A stretch of 64,000 nt of DNA from Xiashengella succiniciproducens. GTDB lineage: Bacteria > Bacteroidota > Bacteroidia > Bacteroidales > Marinilabiliaceae. Positions 29,401 through 38,597 of this stretch are shown one piece after another; the stretch's first letter is position 1, and the number at the start of each line of letters is the position of its first letter. The position numbers were made by a program, and so were the translations under genes. The notes beneath the pieces were generated by a model. It saw only the letters and a list, made by a program, of their open reading frames with translations, did no database searches and had not been told where the DNA came from. Location of the stretch: NCBI RefSeq assembly GCF_023674465.1, contig NZ_CP098400.1, positions 2,942,801 through 3,006,800 of the forward strand, in the 5' to 3' direction.

Positions 29401-30221
29401 TATTTGCCCATTTCAAAGAAGCACAAATCAGTCTCCTTCACTACTGGCATTTCAACGACCTAATATCGGGCAATCAGGATATAATTCCCGCAGATATAAG
29501 TATTACGGAAATAAAAGGGAGTCTTTCCTACCTGGGTACAGGTGCTGGCTATTTGGATGACGTAGATGAGGGAAGCTCTCTCAACAGCAAAGAAAGTGTT
29601 GAAGCAGGACTTGCAATTCGTGCACGCAATCCTTCGGATACCCGTCACCTTGAGATCTTAATCCCCACCACCGGATTTGAAGAGATTAGAATTAGCTATG
29701 CAACCACTCGAACCAGCAAGGGTGCTCAGCAACAGAATGTGTATTACCGCACAGCCGCAGATGCTGAATGGATACTCTTTGCCACAGGACTTATTATCCC
29801 AGAGGATGATTTCAGAGTAGTGTCACTCGATTTCAGCAATGTTGAAGGGGTAAAAGACAATGAGGAATTTGCCCTTAAGATTGAGTTTGCCGGAAGTCAG
29901 GCATCAGGCAGTTCAGGCAACAATCGATTTGACAATATCGTGGTTGAAGGCTTAAGAATCACAACAGGAATAAAAGATAATCAGGCAACTGTAGCAATAA
30001 ATGTATATCCAATACCCGCAAGAGATTACGTTGATATTGTGAGTTCATCCCCAATTGCAAGGTTAAGCCTATACAACAGCAATGGACAGATGGTTAAAGA
30101 CATGAAATCTGGTGGACTTGCCGAAAGAGTAAGTGTTGGTGACCTGCATCCCGGTATCTACATTATTGAGATTACAACTCAGGGTGATGTAGTAAGGAAA
30201 AAGATTACTATCAGCAGATAA
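26445..30221 (+). CDS. CotH-kinase-like secreted protein with nested lamin-tail/PA14 domains and type IX sorting domain
   Basis: A 1258-residue secreted protein. Order: signal peptide (1-28); lamin-tail first half (29-106, VVISEFMSSNS to LVWASGKDR); PA14 domain (about 107-276, RVYGLLKAPQTGTYYFWISG); lamin-tail second half (277-336, LHTTFSISADGETLLI to TPTPGSAN); chitobiase-like fold (about 346-475); CotH domain (about 485-860); a repeat-like region (about 900-1000); a jelly-roll-like domain (about 1010-1180); and the type IX C-terminal sorting domain (about 1182-1258, INVYPIPARDYV to GIYIIEITTQG). The CotH catalytic pattern is kept: NTDWPQNN near 748 and LFDTDFG near 783. In spore formers CotH is an atypical protein kinase; here the substrate is unknown. 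It is a single-gene unit ending at a strong terminator. Confidence 0.87.
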   Translation: MKEIYLARLISILSLLPFLCILVPAVAQDLPPVVISEFMSSNSVTIVDEDGEFSDWIEIRNISDNPVDIEGWGLTDNENNPFKWTFPACILQPGEFMLVWASGKDRKPAQGTLVNGLRQQVYKGITGTSVNDLISSSSYPGMPSSTEILTDLFETGVNIDDNYGQRVYGLLKAPQTGTYYFWISGDDNSRLYLSSDEDPHKVALIAEVPEWTNSREWNKYASQKSGAILLEEGKYYFMQALMKEEGGGDHLSVGWQLPDGTLQQPMPADQFYLAPAELHTTFSISADGETLLISNAQGEPVHYVPGVALPSDVSYGSMDGQEGFFYFNIPTPGSANSDQGYRELFNGSITFSKPGGFYTEPFDLVLNTDDPEAVIYYTVDGSEPDPANLGGTTYRYKNSYPWGSLLERSSRTYVYEEPVNIRDRSNDAYQIAGINTYYANTPRLPSSQKIFMGTVIKAKAVKENALSLFSETHTYFITDKGRNRYDLPVVSITTDEANLFDYYNGIYVPGKYADDWAAANPGEQWNESRPANYNQRGDAWERRSHFEYFPTNGDPAFRHKVGLRIHGGYSRGFYRKSLRLYARTEYGSGNTMNYPFFGELPARGDSTIHIESFRRLLLRNSGNDYYLTLYRDALMQSLASHLPVDVMGYNPVVHFLNGEYWGIINIRERFDQHYVASHYSLPSDDIALLETFATIDEGYPEDRDNFLAIVAYAQNNDPANSQHYQWLYERVDVDNLAHYYAAQIYFYNTDWPQNNSTFWRYRNGTYSPELPKGHDGRWRWMLFDTDFGMSIWSEDHAKNALSRVINEATDPSSIIFKRLLRNTDFKNKFINAVADQLNSGFRPQYIRKKVDEFNARLSSSRNEHYQRWMDGTDTGSSIKNFGDKRTPYVISHTQSQFNLSGTNAVTVNRVGDGGLVKINSLLIDSRLPGIPYPASPYPWSGNYFKSVPITLTAIDQPGYRFSHWVINNSKFYDRTVVYDVNGAVEVFAHFKEAQISLLHYWHFNDLISGNQDIIPADISITEIKGSLSYLGTGAGYLDDVDEGSSLNSKESVEAGLAIRARNPSDTRHLEILIPTTGFEEIRISYATTRTSKGAQQQNVYYRTAADAEWILFATGLIIPEDDFRVVSLDFSNVEGVKDNEEFALKIEFAGSQASGSSGNNRFDNIVVEGLRITTGIKDNQATVAINVYPIPARDYVDIVSSSPIARLSLYNSNGQMVKDMKSGGLAERVSVGDLHPGIYIIEITTQGDVVRKKITISR

Positions 30222-30222
30222 T

Positions 30223-30262
30223 AAAAACCGGCTGTCTGCAGGTGGCAGACAGCCGGTTTTTA
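30223..30262. terminator. Bidirectional terminator between the CotH gene and nrdJ
   Basis: A 16-bp perfect stem: AAAACCGGCTGTCTGC (30224-30239) with its inverse at 30245-30260, loop AGGTG, with A-run and T-run on the two sides. Confidence 0.92.
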
Positions 30263-30283
30263 TGAGAAAACTAAAAAAAAGCA

Positions 30284-32845
30284 TCATCCACATTTAGAAA
30301 CTCCACAGTCCTGACATATCAAACAGCCTTCCTGATAAACAAGGTTGTCTGATCCACAACTAGAGCAGTGGCATTTCTTTGCCTTAGTTCCATCCGGAAC
30401 ATATTTCTTAAGAGCTCTTTCAACACCGTTTTTCCAATTGTTGATATTCTCATTATCGAGCTGCAAACCACTTACCAGATTTATCACGTCTTCGATAGGC
30501 ATACCGTTACGCAATACACCTGAAATCAGTTTTGCATAGTTCCAGAATTCCTTATTGAATTTGTAAGACAGACCTTCAATCGTGGTCTTGTAACCGCGCT
30601 TATTTACATATTGGAAGTCATAACGTGATGTCCCATCTTCCTCATAGTTCTTAATGATACTACCCACTGTTACGCTCTTGGGAAGAAGTAATCCGTCCTC
30701 GTCATCTGCAAGACCTGTAAAAATCTCGTAAGGACGACCATCAAGCAATCCTACAAAAGCAATCCATTTCTCCTTGTTGTTCTGGAATCTTACAACTTCT
30801 GCTTCAAGCACCTGTGGACGCTTGGTTGGGAAGCGTGAAGAATCTTCTTTCTTCTTCTCGCTGTTGTTGGATACAAGTACTCCTGCTCTTGAACCATCAC
30901 GGTACACAGTAACTCCCTTGCATCCGCTCTTCCATGCCTCAACATAGAGCTGACCAACAAGTTCCTCACTTACATCGCTTGGCAGGTTAATTGTAACACT
31001 AATGCTGTGGTCAACCCATTTTTGTACTCTGCCTTGCATACGCACTTTGCTTAGCCAGTCAACATCATTGCTGGTAGCCTTGTAATAGGGAGACTGCTTT
31101 ACAAGTCCATCCAGTTCCTCGCTTGAATAGTTCTTGCTTGTATCATAGCCATTGGCCTCCATCCATGTTAAGAATTTATGGTGGAAAACAATGTACTCTT
31201 CCCAACTGTCTCCTACTTCATCAATAAAGTCAACCCTTACCTGCGGGTCATTTGGATTTACCTTACGACGCCTCTTATATACAGGCATGAATACAGGTTC
31301 GATACCACTTGTAGTCTGGGTCATCAACGAAGTCGTGCCTGTAGGAGCAATAGTGAGAAGAGCGATATTCCTGCGTCCATGAACACTCATACGTTCATAC
31401 AAATCAGGATCAGCATTTCTCAAACGTTGAATAAATGGATTGTTCTTTTCACGTTCAGTGTCATAGATTGGGAATGCACCTCTTTCTGCAGCCAGATCCA
31501 CAGACGAGGAATATGCCGCTAAAGCAAGAGTCTTATGCACCTCTACTGAAAAGTCTATTGCATCATCGCTTCCATAACGCAATCCAAGCCCGGCCAGCAT
31601 ATCACCTTCTCCTGTGATACCAACACCGGTACGACGCCCTTCAACTGCCTTATTGCGTATATTGACCCAAAGATTTCTTTCTACTGCTTTGATCTCTTCA
31701 GATTCAGGGTCTGCATCTATCTTCTCTATAATTGCATCTATCTTCTCAAGCTCCAGATCAATTATATCATCCATTATGCGTTGAGCAGCTCCAACATGTT
31801 TACGGAACAGTTCAAAATTGAACTTCGCCTCAGGTCTGAATGGATTCTCAACATAAGAATAAAGGTTAACGGCAATCAAACGGCAACTGTCATATGGACA
31901 GAGTGGGATCTCTCCACATGGATTGGTACTTACAGTCTTGTAACCAAGATCAGAATAACAATCAGGTACAGATTCCCTGATAATTGTATCCCAGAACAAT
32001 ACACCTGGCTCTGCAGATTTCCATGCATTGTGGATTATCTTGTTCCACAATTCCAGTGCATTGATTTCCTTCTTATACTTTGGCTCTTCTGCTTCAATAG
32101 GATATTGCTGAATATATCTGGTCTGTTCAACAACAGAGCGCATAAACTCGTCATCAATCTTAACAGAGATATTTGCTCCTGTGACCTTACCCTGCTCCAT
32201 TTTTGCATCGATAAACTTCTCGGAATCAGGGTGCTTTATAGAAACGCTCAACATAAGTGCACCACGACGTCCATCCTGAGCAACCTCACGGGTTGAGTTT
32301 GAATATCTCTCCATAAATGGTACCAGGCCTGTTGATGTGAGAGCAGAGTTCTTTACAGGTGAACCCTTGGGGCGAATATGAGACAGATCATGCCCAACAC
32401 CTCCGCGACGTTTCATCAATTGAACCTGCTCCTGATCTACTTTAAGGATACCACCATAAGAATCAGAGTTGCTATCATTTCCTATTACAAAACAGTTTGA
32501 CAATGAAGCAATCTGGTAATTATTACCTATCCCTGACATCGGACCACCCTGAGGAATAATGTAAGTAAAGTTGCGAAACAGCTCGTAGATCTCCTCTACC
32601 TTCATAGGATTGGGATAGCGCTCCTCAATTCGTGCAATTTCCCGGGCCATACGCCAATGCATATCATCAGGAGTAAGCTCATATATATTGCCATCAGAAT
32701 CCTTGAGGGCATATTTATTTACCCATACCCGGGCAGCCAGCTCATCTCCCTTAAAATAATCCAAAGCTGCAGAAAAAGCCTCGTCATGGGTATAAGTCTT
32801 CCCCGTTACCTTGTCTTTCTTCTTTTGCATCGCTGATACTTCCAT
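30284..32845 (-). CDS. nrdJ: Adenosylcobalamin-dependent ribonucleotide reductase (class II)
   Basis: Reduces ribonucleotides to deoxyribonucleotides using B12, with or without oxygen. The 853-residue protein has an N-terminal region, the paired redox cysteine region SNCFVIGNDS, the active-site NPCGEIPLCP (about 307-316), the barrel and the finger-loop cysteine region CKGVTVYRDGSR. A C-terminal cysteine-rich zinc-ribbon-like tail (CHCSSCGSDNLVYQEGC, then CQDCGVSKC) probably carries the re-reducing thiols. Length is typical of the family. Two starts are possible (M1 or M6, MQKKKDKV); the second is nearer to related proteins. No class I or III reductase is in the window. It is flanked by the CotH gene and a 470-bp gap. 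Confidence 0.94.
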   Translation of the reverse strand: MEVSAMQKKKDKVTGKTYTHDEAFSAALDYFKGDELAARVWVNKYALKDSDGNIYELTPDDMHWRMAREIARIEERYPNPMKVEEIYELFRNFTYIIPQGGPMSGIGNNYQIASLSNCFVIGNDSNSDSYGGILKVDQEQVQLMKRRGGVGHDLSHIRPKGSPVKNSALTSTGLVPFMERYSNSTREVAQDGRRGALMLSVSIKHPDSEKFIDAKMEQGKVTGANISVKIDDEFMRSVVEQTRYIQQYPIEAEEPKYKKEINALELWNKIIHNAWKSAEPGVLFWDTIIRESVPDCYSDLGYKTVSTNPCGEIPLCPYDSCRLIAVNLYSYVENPFRPEAKFNFELFRKHVGAAQRIMDDIIDLELEKIDAIIEKIDADPESEEIKAVERNLWVNIRNKAVEGRRTGVGITGEGDMLAGLGLRYGSDDAIDFSVEVHKTLALAAYSSSVDLAAERGAFPIYDTEREKNNPFIQRLRNADPDLYERMSVHGRRNIALLTIAPTGTTSLMTQTTSGIEPVFMPVYKRRRKVNPNDPQVRVDFIDEVGDSWEEYIVFHHKFLTWMEANGYDTSKNYSSEELDGLVKQSPYYKATSNDVDWLSKVRMQGRVQKWVDHSISVTINLPSDVSEELVGQLYVEAWKSGCKGVTVYRDGSRAGVLVSNNSEKKKEDSSRFPTKRPQVLEAEVVRFQNNKEKWIAFVGLLDGRPYEIFTGLADDEDGLLLPKSVTVGSIIKNYEEDGTSRYDFQYVNKRGYKTTIEGLSYKFNKEFWNYAKLISGVLRNGMPIEDVINLVSGLQLDNENINNWKNGVERALKKYVPDGTKAKKCHCSSCGSDNLVYQEGCLICQDCGVSKCG

Positions 32846-33315
32846 TTCCTTTTAGTTAATCAATCCTCTGATGGGATGAAGGTTAATATTTTTTTTCTGT
32901 TTGTAAATTGGCATCTGCAAGTTAACTCAAGAATCCATTTTGGCAAACGAAAACTTATTAACAAAGCCCAAAGTTTCCCATTTCAAAATCTTATCTAATT
33001 CATTTATACCTTGTTGACCTCTTGCCACGATGCCGAAAGTTGTCAAAAAAGAAAATTGTCATCTACTTCAAGTCATCAGAATTCAACACATTCTAAAAAC
33101 ATCCCTACCTCTGAGAATGCGTACCATACAAAGCTTCCAAAACACTATTTAACATTTATCAAATCCCATTAAGCGGGCGTTTTCCATTTTTTGGAACACT
33201 ATCAACAAATGCCAACATATAAAACAACAAAAAGCACTGCCTTCATCATGAAAGCAGTGCCTAAATATCTTTATTACTGAACCTTATGGTCTAGCGAGTT
33301 GATATAAACAAGTAC
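32846..33315. other. 470-bp gap between nrdJ and the capsule export operon
   Basis: The right part (33225-33264) holds the terminator of the ugd operon, and the left part must hold the nrdJ promoter and leader. I see no open frame of useful length, no tRNA, no TAnnTTTG box in the right orientation, and no B12-box-like sequence. Confidence 0.6.
33225..33264 (-). terminator. Terminator of the Wza-Wzz-Ugd operon
   Basis: GCACTGC (33234-33240) pairs with GCAGTGC (33254-33260), extended inside by TTCAT/ATGAA. On the minus strand it is followed by a T-run (A-run on the plus strand at 33228-33233). Confidence 0.75.
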
Positions 33316-34722
33316 TCAGCTTCTATAACCAATTGCCTCAAACTCAAACCCTAATGCTTTAACCTTATTTCTGTCGAGAATGTTTCTCCCATCAAACAAG
33401 AATGCTGGCTTCTTCATATCATCGTATACTCTCTGCCAGTCATAGGCCTTGAATTCATCCCATTCGGTAAGAACTGCGACAGCATGTGCCCCTTGCATAG
33501 CTTCATATGGATCCCTTACTACCTTAACGAGTTTACGATTCTCATCCTCACCTCTGGTGTTCAAATAATCAAGGTCGGCATAAACTCTCTCAGCCTTCAC
33601 TTTGGGATCATAGACCCACAGCTCTGCCTGCTCATTTAGAAGGTAATCTGCAACGTAAATAGCAGCACTCTCCCTGGTGTCGTTTGTATCTTTCTTGAAA
33701 GCCCAACCCATTATGGCAATCTTTTTACCGCTTACAGTATTAAACAGTCTATTGACAATATTCTCTGCAAAACGTCTCTTCTGGTAATCATTCATACTGA
33801 TTACCTGCTCCCAGTAATCTGCCACTTCAGTCAGACCATAACTTCTTGCTATATATACCAGATTTAGTATATCTTTTTGGAAACAACTACCGCCAAAACC
33901 TACGGAAGCCTTAAGAAATTTGGGACCTATCCTGCTGTCCATTCCAATTGCCCTGGCAATCTCATCGACATCAGCTCCGCTCTTCTCGCAAAGAGCGGAA
34001 ATAGCGTTTATTGATGACACCCTCTGTGCCAGAAATGCATTTGCAGTCAATTTTGACAATTCACTGGACCAGATATTTGTCGTCAGAATCTTACTTCTGT
34101 CAACCCAACGGGCATATATTTCTACAAGGGCCCTGACGGCAGCCTGTCCCCCTTCCTCCTCAGAGCCTCCAATCAATACTCTGTCGGGATTAAGCAAATC
34201 ACTCACAGCAGTTCCTTCTGCAAGGAATTCAGGGTTGGAAAGAACCTGAAACTGCAGCCCATTGCTTTCAGCATCAAGGATGGTACGAATACTTTGCGCC
34301 GTGCGAACAGGTAGGGTTGATTTCTCAACAACTATCTTATTTCCTGTTGCTACATTCGCAATTTGCCTTGCACACAATTCAACGTATTTCAGATCAGCTG
34401 CCATACCCTTGCCCACACCATAGGTCTTGGTAGGGGTATTAACAGAAATGAATATCATATCTGCCTCCCTGATAGCTCCCTCCACGTCTGTACAGAAGAA
34501 CAGGTTACGACCTCTTGCCTCAGCCACGACCTCCTTAAGACCAGGTTCATAAATTGGCAAGTTATCCAAATTTGAGTCGTTCCACTCAGCTATACGCTCG
34601 CGACTGATATCAACTACTGTCACTTTGATATCCGGGCATTTCTGGGCTATAACCGCCATAGTGGGACCACCTACATAACCGGCCCCTATACACGCAATAT
34701 GTTTAATCCTTGTCTCAGTCAT
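33316..34722 (-). CDS. UDP-glucose 6-dehydrogenase
   Basis: Oxidises UDP-glucose to UDP-glucuronate, a precursor for acidic surface polysaccharides. The 468-residue protein has the N-terminal NAD-binding motif [14 protein letters not shown] (8-21), the catalytic cysteine in [11 protein letters not shown] (about 276-286), and the third domain with [14 protein letters not shown]. It resembles the longer eukaryote-like branch of this family ([19 protein letters not shown]). It is the last gene of a minus-strand operon after the Wza-like and Wzz-like genes, 10 bp from the latter. Confidence 0.93.
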   Translation of the reverse strand: MTETRIKHIACIGAGYVGGPTMAVIAQKCPDIKVTVVDISRERIAEWNDSNLDNLPIYEPGLKEVVAEARGRNLFFCTDVEGAIREADMIFISVNTPTKTYGVGKGMAADLKYVELCARQIANVATGNKIVVEKSTLPVRTAQSIRTILDAESNGLQFQVLSNPEFLAEGTAVSDLLNPDRVLIGGSEEEGGQAAVRALVEIYARWVDRSKILTTNIWSSELSKLTANAFLAQRVSSINAISALCEKSGADVDEIARAIGMDSRIGPKFLKASVGFGGSCFQKDILNLVYIARSYGLTEVADYWEQVISMNDYQKRRFAENIVNRLFNTVSGKKIAIMGWAFKKDTNDTRESAAIYVADYLLNEQAELWVYDPKVKAERVYADLDYLNTRGEDENRKLVKVVRDPYEAMQGAHAVAVLTEWDEFKAYDWQRVYDDMKKPAFLFDGRNILDRNKVKALGFEFEAIGYRS

Positions 34723-34732
34723 CTTCTCTCAG

Positions 34733-35887
34733 TTAATCTTCCTCAGATACTATTGTTTCATAAGACCTAAACTGTTCCCTGAAATTACCCCAGATCTTTT
34801 TACCAAAAAGCAATCCTATACCTACAAAGCATCCAAGAAATACGGAAACCACCATTATCATCTTTCGCTTTGGAGAGCTCTTCTCATCTGGCACAATGGC
34901 AGGCTCTATAATCTTAACTACCGGAGTCTCTTCCTGAAGTTTTATTCTGGCTTGTTCATATTGTGATGCCAATGAGTTGTACAGGCCAAACGCAAGGTCA
35001 TAATCGCTTTGCAGACGCTGCTCCTCTGTGCGGGCAAGTGATGTAAGATTGCCATGGTTGCTGTCCCTGAAGCGGGCAAGAGCTCTCTGGGATTGCCCAA
35101 ATCTCTCTTCAGCTTCCTTGTACCTTTCCTCGATGAAGCGCAAATCCTCCTTCACCTTTTCTGTCTTATAACTAACAGCATAGTCACTAAGCAACTTTGC
35201 AGCATGTGAGGCTACCTGGGCAGCTAGTTCAGCTGTAGGCATTTCAGTCGTTATGCTTATCATGCCAATCTCCTTGCTTATTGAAAGTGTCAGGTTCTCC
35301 TGAAGCCATTCAAGGACCTCGCGTTCCTTTTTGGTCATGCTGAGAACTGTTACACCACTATCTCCCTGCAACACTAAAACTTCTTCATCTCCGGCAAAAG
35401 CCTTCTTTATAACTCCCGGAAGTCCAACTGTGTATTTTGCTACAGCCCCAATAAGCGACTTACCCATATAATCATGGTAGTATTCATAAAGGGTGACCTG
35501 TCCGATTCCATTTACTTCAAAAGGTTCCCTCATCAACCTGGTTAAATAAGGTACGCTCTTTATTATCTCAGGATAATAATCAGTTGGGATAGTACCACTC
35601 TCTGTATTTAGTGCTGATGCTCCTCCGAAACCAAACTGAGCTGCAAGTCCACCTAATGCTCCAAGATTAAAACCTTTGCTACTCTCAGGGATGAGTTTAA
35701 CACCTGCCTGGTATTTAACCGGACTAGCTATTGCTAAAAAAAGTCCCAGAACTATAAAAACGGCACAAACCTTTGCGATATACATCCTACCTTCCCAAAT
35801 ATGTATGGATAGGGCTACAAGATCTATCTCATCCTCCTTGACTATCGGGGGAAGATTCTTTATGCCGTTATCTGCTTTGCTACTCAT
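34733..35887 (-). CDS. Wzz-type polysaccharide chain-length/co-polymerase protein
   Basis: Inner-membrane protein that controls chain length and links synthesis to export of a surface polysaccharide. The 384 residues show an N-terminal cytoplasmic stretch (EDEIDLVALSIHIWEGR), a first membrane helix (about 34-54), a periplasmic coiled-coil-rich middle (about 200-320, ERYKEAEERFGQSQRALARF), a proline-rich PDEKSSPKRK segment and a second membrane helix (about 345-362). There is no tyrosine-kinase domain, so any kinase partner is elsewhere. It sits between the Wza-like and UDP-glucose dehydrogenase genes with 10-22 bp gaps. Confidence 0.9.
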   Translation of the reverse strand: MSSKADNGIKNLPPIVKEDEIDLVALSIHIWEGRMYIAKVCAVFIVLGLFLAIASPVKYQAGVKLIPESSKGFNLGALGGLAAQFGFGGASALNTESGTIPTDYYPEIIKSVPYLTRLMREPFEVNGIGQVTLYEYYHDYMGKSLIGAVAKYTVGLPGVIKKAFAGDEEVLVLQGDSGVTVLSMTKKEREVLEWLQENLTLSISKEIGMISITTEMPTAELAAQVASHAAKLLSDYAVSYKTEKVKEDLRFIEERYKEAEERFGQSQRALARFRDSNHGNLTSLARTEEQRLQSDYDLAFGLYNSLASQYEQARIKLQEETPVVKIIEPAIVPDEKSSPKRKMIMVVSVFLGCFVGIGLLFGKKIWGNFREQFRSYETIVSEED

Positions 35888-35909
35888 GCTTGTCTTATAT
35901 GAGAATTAA

Positions 35910-38345
35910 CTAAAATCGGCTAATCGCTGTAATTACAACAGCCGACATTGACACAATGGCACTAAGAATAGATATCCTTTCTCCACGGGTCATTGGTTCC
36001 TGCTCAGGCTTCAAAGGAATAACAATCTCAGAGCCCGGTTCTACTTTAGGATTGATTCCGAACAAAAGGAATCTGCTCTTTGAATCAACAGCTCCATTGG
36101 CATATACAACATAAGCCCTGTTTCTCCGAGCATTTTGAGCAAAGCCTCCGGAGCTCCTTACATAGTATTTAAGGTTCTTGCCTTCATCATACCTGATCTC
36201 AGTCTCACGTAGAACGCCACCGCTAACTTTAACGGTCTGTAATGCTCCGGGAATTCTTAACACATCACCGGGACTCAGATATATATCATGATGACTACCT
36301 GGTCTGGCAAGAATCTTCTCAAGGTCAATTCCTATTGTTATTTCGTTCTTCTTTTTTACTTGAAACAACTCTCCAATACTTAGCTGAATTTCTGTTTCTG
36401 CCCTTTCTATCTCCTTGGTCTTACGTATCAGAGTAGCTCCTGCAACATATGCTTCCTCAGTCAGCCCTCCCACACGTTTTATAATATCCGAAATCCTTTC
36501 CTTCCTGTCGCTAAGTACATATTCACCGGGATATAATACTTCTCCTTCTACAACAACACTCTGTTGCATCTGATAATCCGGACGCTGCCTTACATATACC
36601 TTATCAAAAGCTTCTACTCTGAAAGCCTTTGCCTCATCACTAATAGCAAGCTTACGATCTACACCAAACACAAAGACTTCTGCCATACTGCTGCCACGTT
36701 TTGAAGGGGCTGCTTCACCAAAAACCCTCCTGTTGACTTCAATACGTGCCTCGGATGCAGACATCTTGAATCCATTGGCAGTCAGTATCAAATCCTCCAG
36801 AGTCATTCCATCCCTGAATTGATAGGTACCAGGCATAAGGACTTCGCCCTGTATATATACGGTCCTTTCTTCACGTACCTCATGTATGCTCTTTATAATT
36901 ACATGATCTTCGGGCTCAAGTTTGATGTCATACTCCCCTTTTACAACCTTCTCAACATCGAAAGATTCTACTACATAGTCGTAATCAGGGCTAAGCCTGT
37001 TAATAATACCCCTGCTACGAAATGCGTCAGGTCTTAACCCTTCTGCCAAACTAATCAGCTGTGACAAAGTCAACCCTTCAGTGAGCTCATAGTCCGCCGG
37101 TCTCCAAACAGCACCTTCAATAGTCACCCTATTGACAAACCTGTCAAGCAATTTATCAGCCTCTACAATATCACCGTTAAGTAATTGGAATTCATTATAA
37201 TTATCTCTAGAAACAGAAACCAGCATTTTTTCCTTCTCAGTATTCCTTATTATTCTTACCTGACGTGTATATGCAGAGTCGGTAAAACCACCACTGTATT
37301 CAACAAGATCTGCTAATGTCTCGACTTTGTTAAGCTCATACAGTGCAGGACGACGAACCTGTCCTCTTGTTTCTACTCTGGACTTAACTGTTGCAACTCT
37401 TATCACATCCTGGTCATTTAGCCTGATATTGGCAGACTGATCTCCATTTAGCAGTAGGTCATAAAGGTCAAATGTTGAGACAATAGTATTGTTACGGAGG
37501 ACTTCTATTTGTCTATATGATCCAATATCATTGGGCCCACCGGCATTATAAAGCACGTTAAACACAGTAGCCAGCGATGGTACTGTATAAGTTCCTGGTC
37601 TGACTACCTCGCCTATAATAGTCACCTGAATGCTCCTAACACGCCCCAGAGTAACCCTCGCAAAAGTACTTTGGTCAGGGGCTCCAGGTTTTAGCCCACC
37701 GTATAATTGTTTGAGCTTTCCAATTATCCTTGAACTCGCCTCTTCAATAGTCAAACCATGTACATAAACAGGACCAACATTTTCAATTGTAATACTACCT
37801 TCAGGACTTACCTGAAGCTGGTAAAAATTAGATGCTGCTCCCCAGATATCTATTACTATCTCATCCCCTGCACCTAACACGTAATTGACCGGTGTAGGAA
37901 TATTCATATATGGCTCAAATGATGTATATCCTTCCTTGAAAAGACTACTGCCAAAGATCTGCGGTCCTTCTTCAACTTCTATCTCTACTGAATCAACAAC
38001 GGCACTATCCCTTGCGGTAAGCATTGGCGAAACACTACGAAGTAATTCAACCTGTGGTCCAACCGGAGTCTGGGCTTTTCTAACTTGCTCAACCCTTTGC
38101 ATCAACTCATTAGCCACAGAAGGTGAAAGGCCTCTGGCCCTGGCCATGTTAAATGCATCATTAATTGAGACTCCCTGCTGCTCAGCCTTTTCTATATACT
38201 GTTTCAGCTGGCTATCACTAATATCAGATGACTTGACTCTTGAAAGATCATAACCACTAAGGTTTTGCTGGCCAAAAACAGAATCAGTTACAAGAGGAGA
38301 AATCAATAATATTAAGCTTACTAAAAAAAATATCTTTTTAAGCAT
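35910..38345 (-). CDS. SLBB-domain polysaccharide export outer-membrane protein (Wza-like)
   Basis: Likely the outer-membrane export channel for capsule or exopolysaccharide. The 811-residue protein has a signal peptide (about 1-25), a low-complexity N-terminal section, the polysaccharide export (Poly_export) domain (about 155-230, NYVLGAGDEIVIDIWGAAS), and about six SLBB domains recognisable by repeated GEVxxPGxY patterns (GEVVRPGTYTV, GAVWRPADYEL, GEVLMPGTYQF, GEVLYPGEYVL). A C-terminal membrane helix ends the protein. It is much longer than enterobacterial Wza (about 380), as is common in Bacteroidota. First gene of the operon with Wzz-like and UDP-glucose dehydrogenase. Confidence 0.92.
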   Translation of the reverse strand: MLKKIFFLVSLILLISPLVTDSVFGQQNLSGYDLSRVKSSDISDSQLKQYIEKAEQQGVSINDAFNMARARGLSPSVANELMQRVEQVRKAQTPVGPQVELLRSVSPMLTARDSAVVDSVEIEVEEGPQIFGSSLFKEGYTSFEPYMNIPTPVNYVLGAGDEIVIDIWGAASNFYQLQVSPEGSITIENVGPVYVHGLTIEEASSRIIGKLKQLYGGLKPGAPDQSTFARVTLGRVRSIQVTIIGEVVRPGTYTVPSLATVFNVLYNAGGPNDIGSYRQIEVLRNNTIVSTFDLYDLLLNGDQSANIRLNDQDVIRVATVKSRVETRGQVRRPALYELNKVETLADLVEYSGGFTDSAYTRQVRIIRNTEKEKMLVSVSRDNYNEFQLLNGDIVEADKLLDRFVNRVTIEGAVWRPADYELTEGLTLSQLISLAEGLRPDAFRSRGIINRLSPDYDYVVESFDVEKVVKGEYDIKLEPEDHVIIKSIHEVREERTVYIQGEVLMPGTYQFRDGMTLEDLILTANGFKMSASEARIEVNRRVFGEAAPSKRGSSMAEVFVFGVDRKLAISDEAKAFRVEAFDKVYVRQRPDYQMQQSVVVEGEVLYPGEYVLSDRKERISDIIKRVGGLTEEAYVAGATLIRKTKEIERAETEIQLSIGELFQVKKKNEITIGIDLEKILARPGSHHDIYLSPGDVLRIPGALQTVKVSGGVLRETEIRYDEGKNLKYYVRSSGGFAQNARRNRAYVVYANGAVDSKSRFLLFGINPKVEPGSEIVIPLKPEQEPMTRGERISILSAIVSMSAVVITAISRF

Positions 38346-38448
38346 AATTCACATCAGTTTTATCGGCAATAGAAACAGAAGACTCTAATTATCAGAATTA
38401 TAACTATGACTAATTAATATTTAGGAAAAGTTAAATTATAATGAAAAG

Positions 38449-38478
38449 CAAAGATAGAAAAAATTAATCCAGCACAAA
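38449..38478 (-). promoter_or_regulatory. Promoter of the Wza-Wzz-Ugd operon
   Basis: On the minus strand TTTG (38475-38478), 18 bp, TATCTTTG (38449-38456), a near-ideal TTTG-N19-TAnnTTTG. It predicts a leader of about 100 nt before the Wza-like start. Confidence 0.65.
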
Positions 38479-38540
38479 CTTAATCCTGGCTTCTAAACCA
38501 TTTAAAACGCTGCAATTTCCCCTTTCTTCAGGATAAAGAC

Positions 38541-38574
38541 AAAAAAAAGAGGTTGCCCTTTATTGGACAACCTC
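38541..38574 (-). terminator. Terminator of the purine permease operon
   Basis: On the minus strand GAGGTTGTCC pairs with GGGCAACCTC around the loop AATAAA, followed by eight T. A near-copy with a compensated base pair lies after the rRNA operon (40854-40890). Confidence 0.85.
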
Positions 38575-38597
38575 CGTTATCTTTAAAACAATGATCC

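Noticed and set aside
31781-32296. A 171-residue plus-strand frame opposite nrdJ
   Set aside because: Antisense shadow of a secure gene.
32846-33230. Possible cobalamin riboswitch before the B12-dependent reductase
   Set aside because: I looked for a B12-box-like sequence on the minus strand and found none; a covariance-model search would be decisive.
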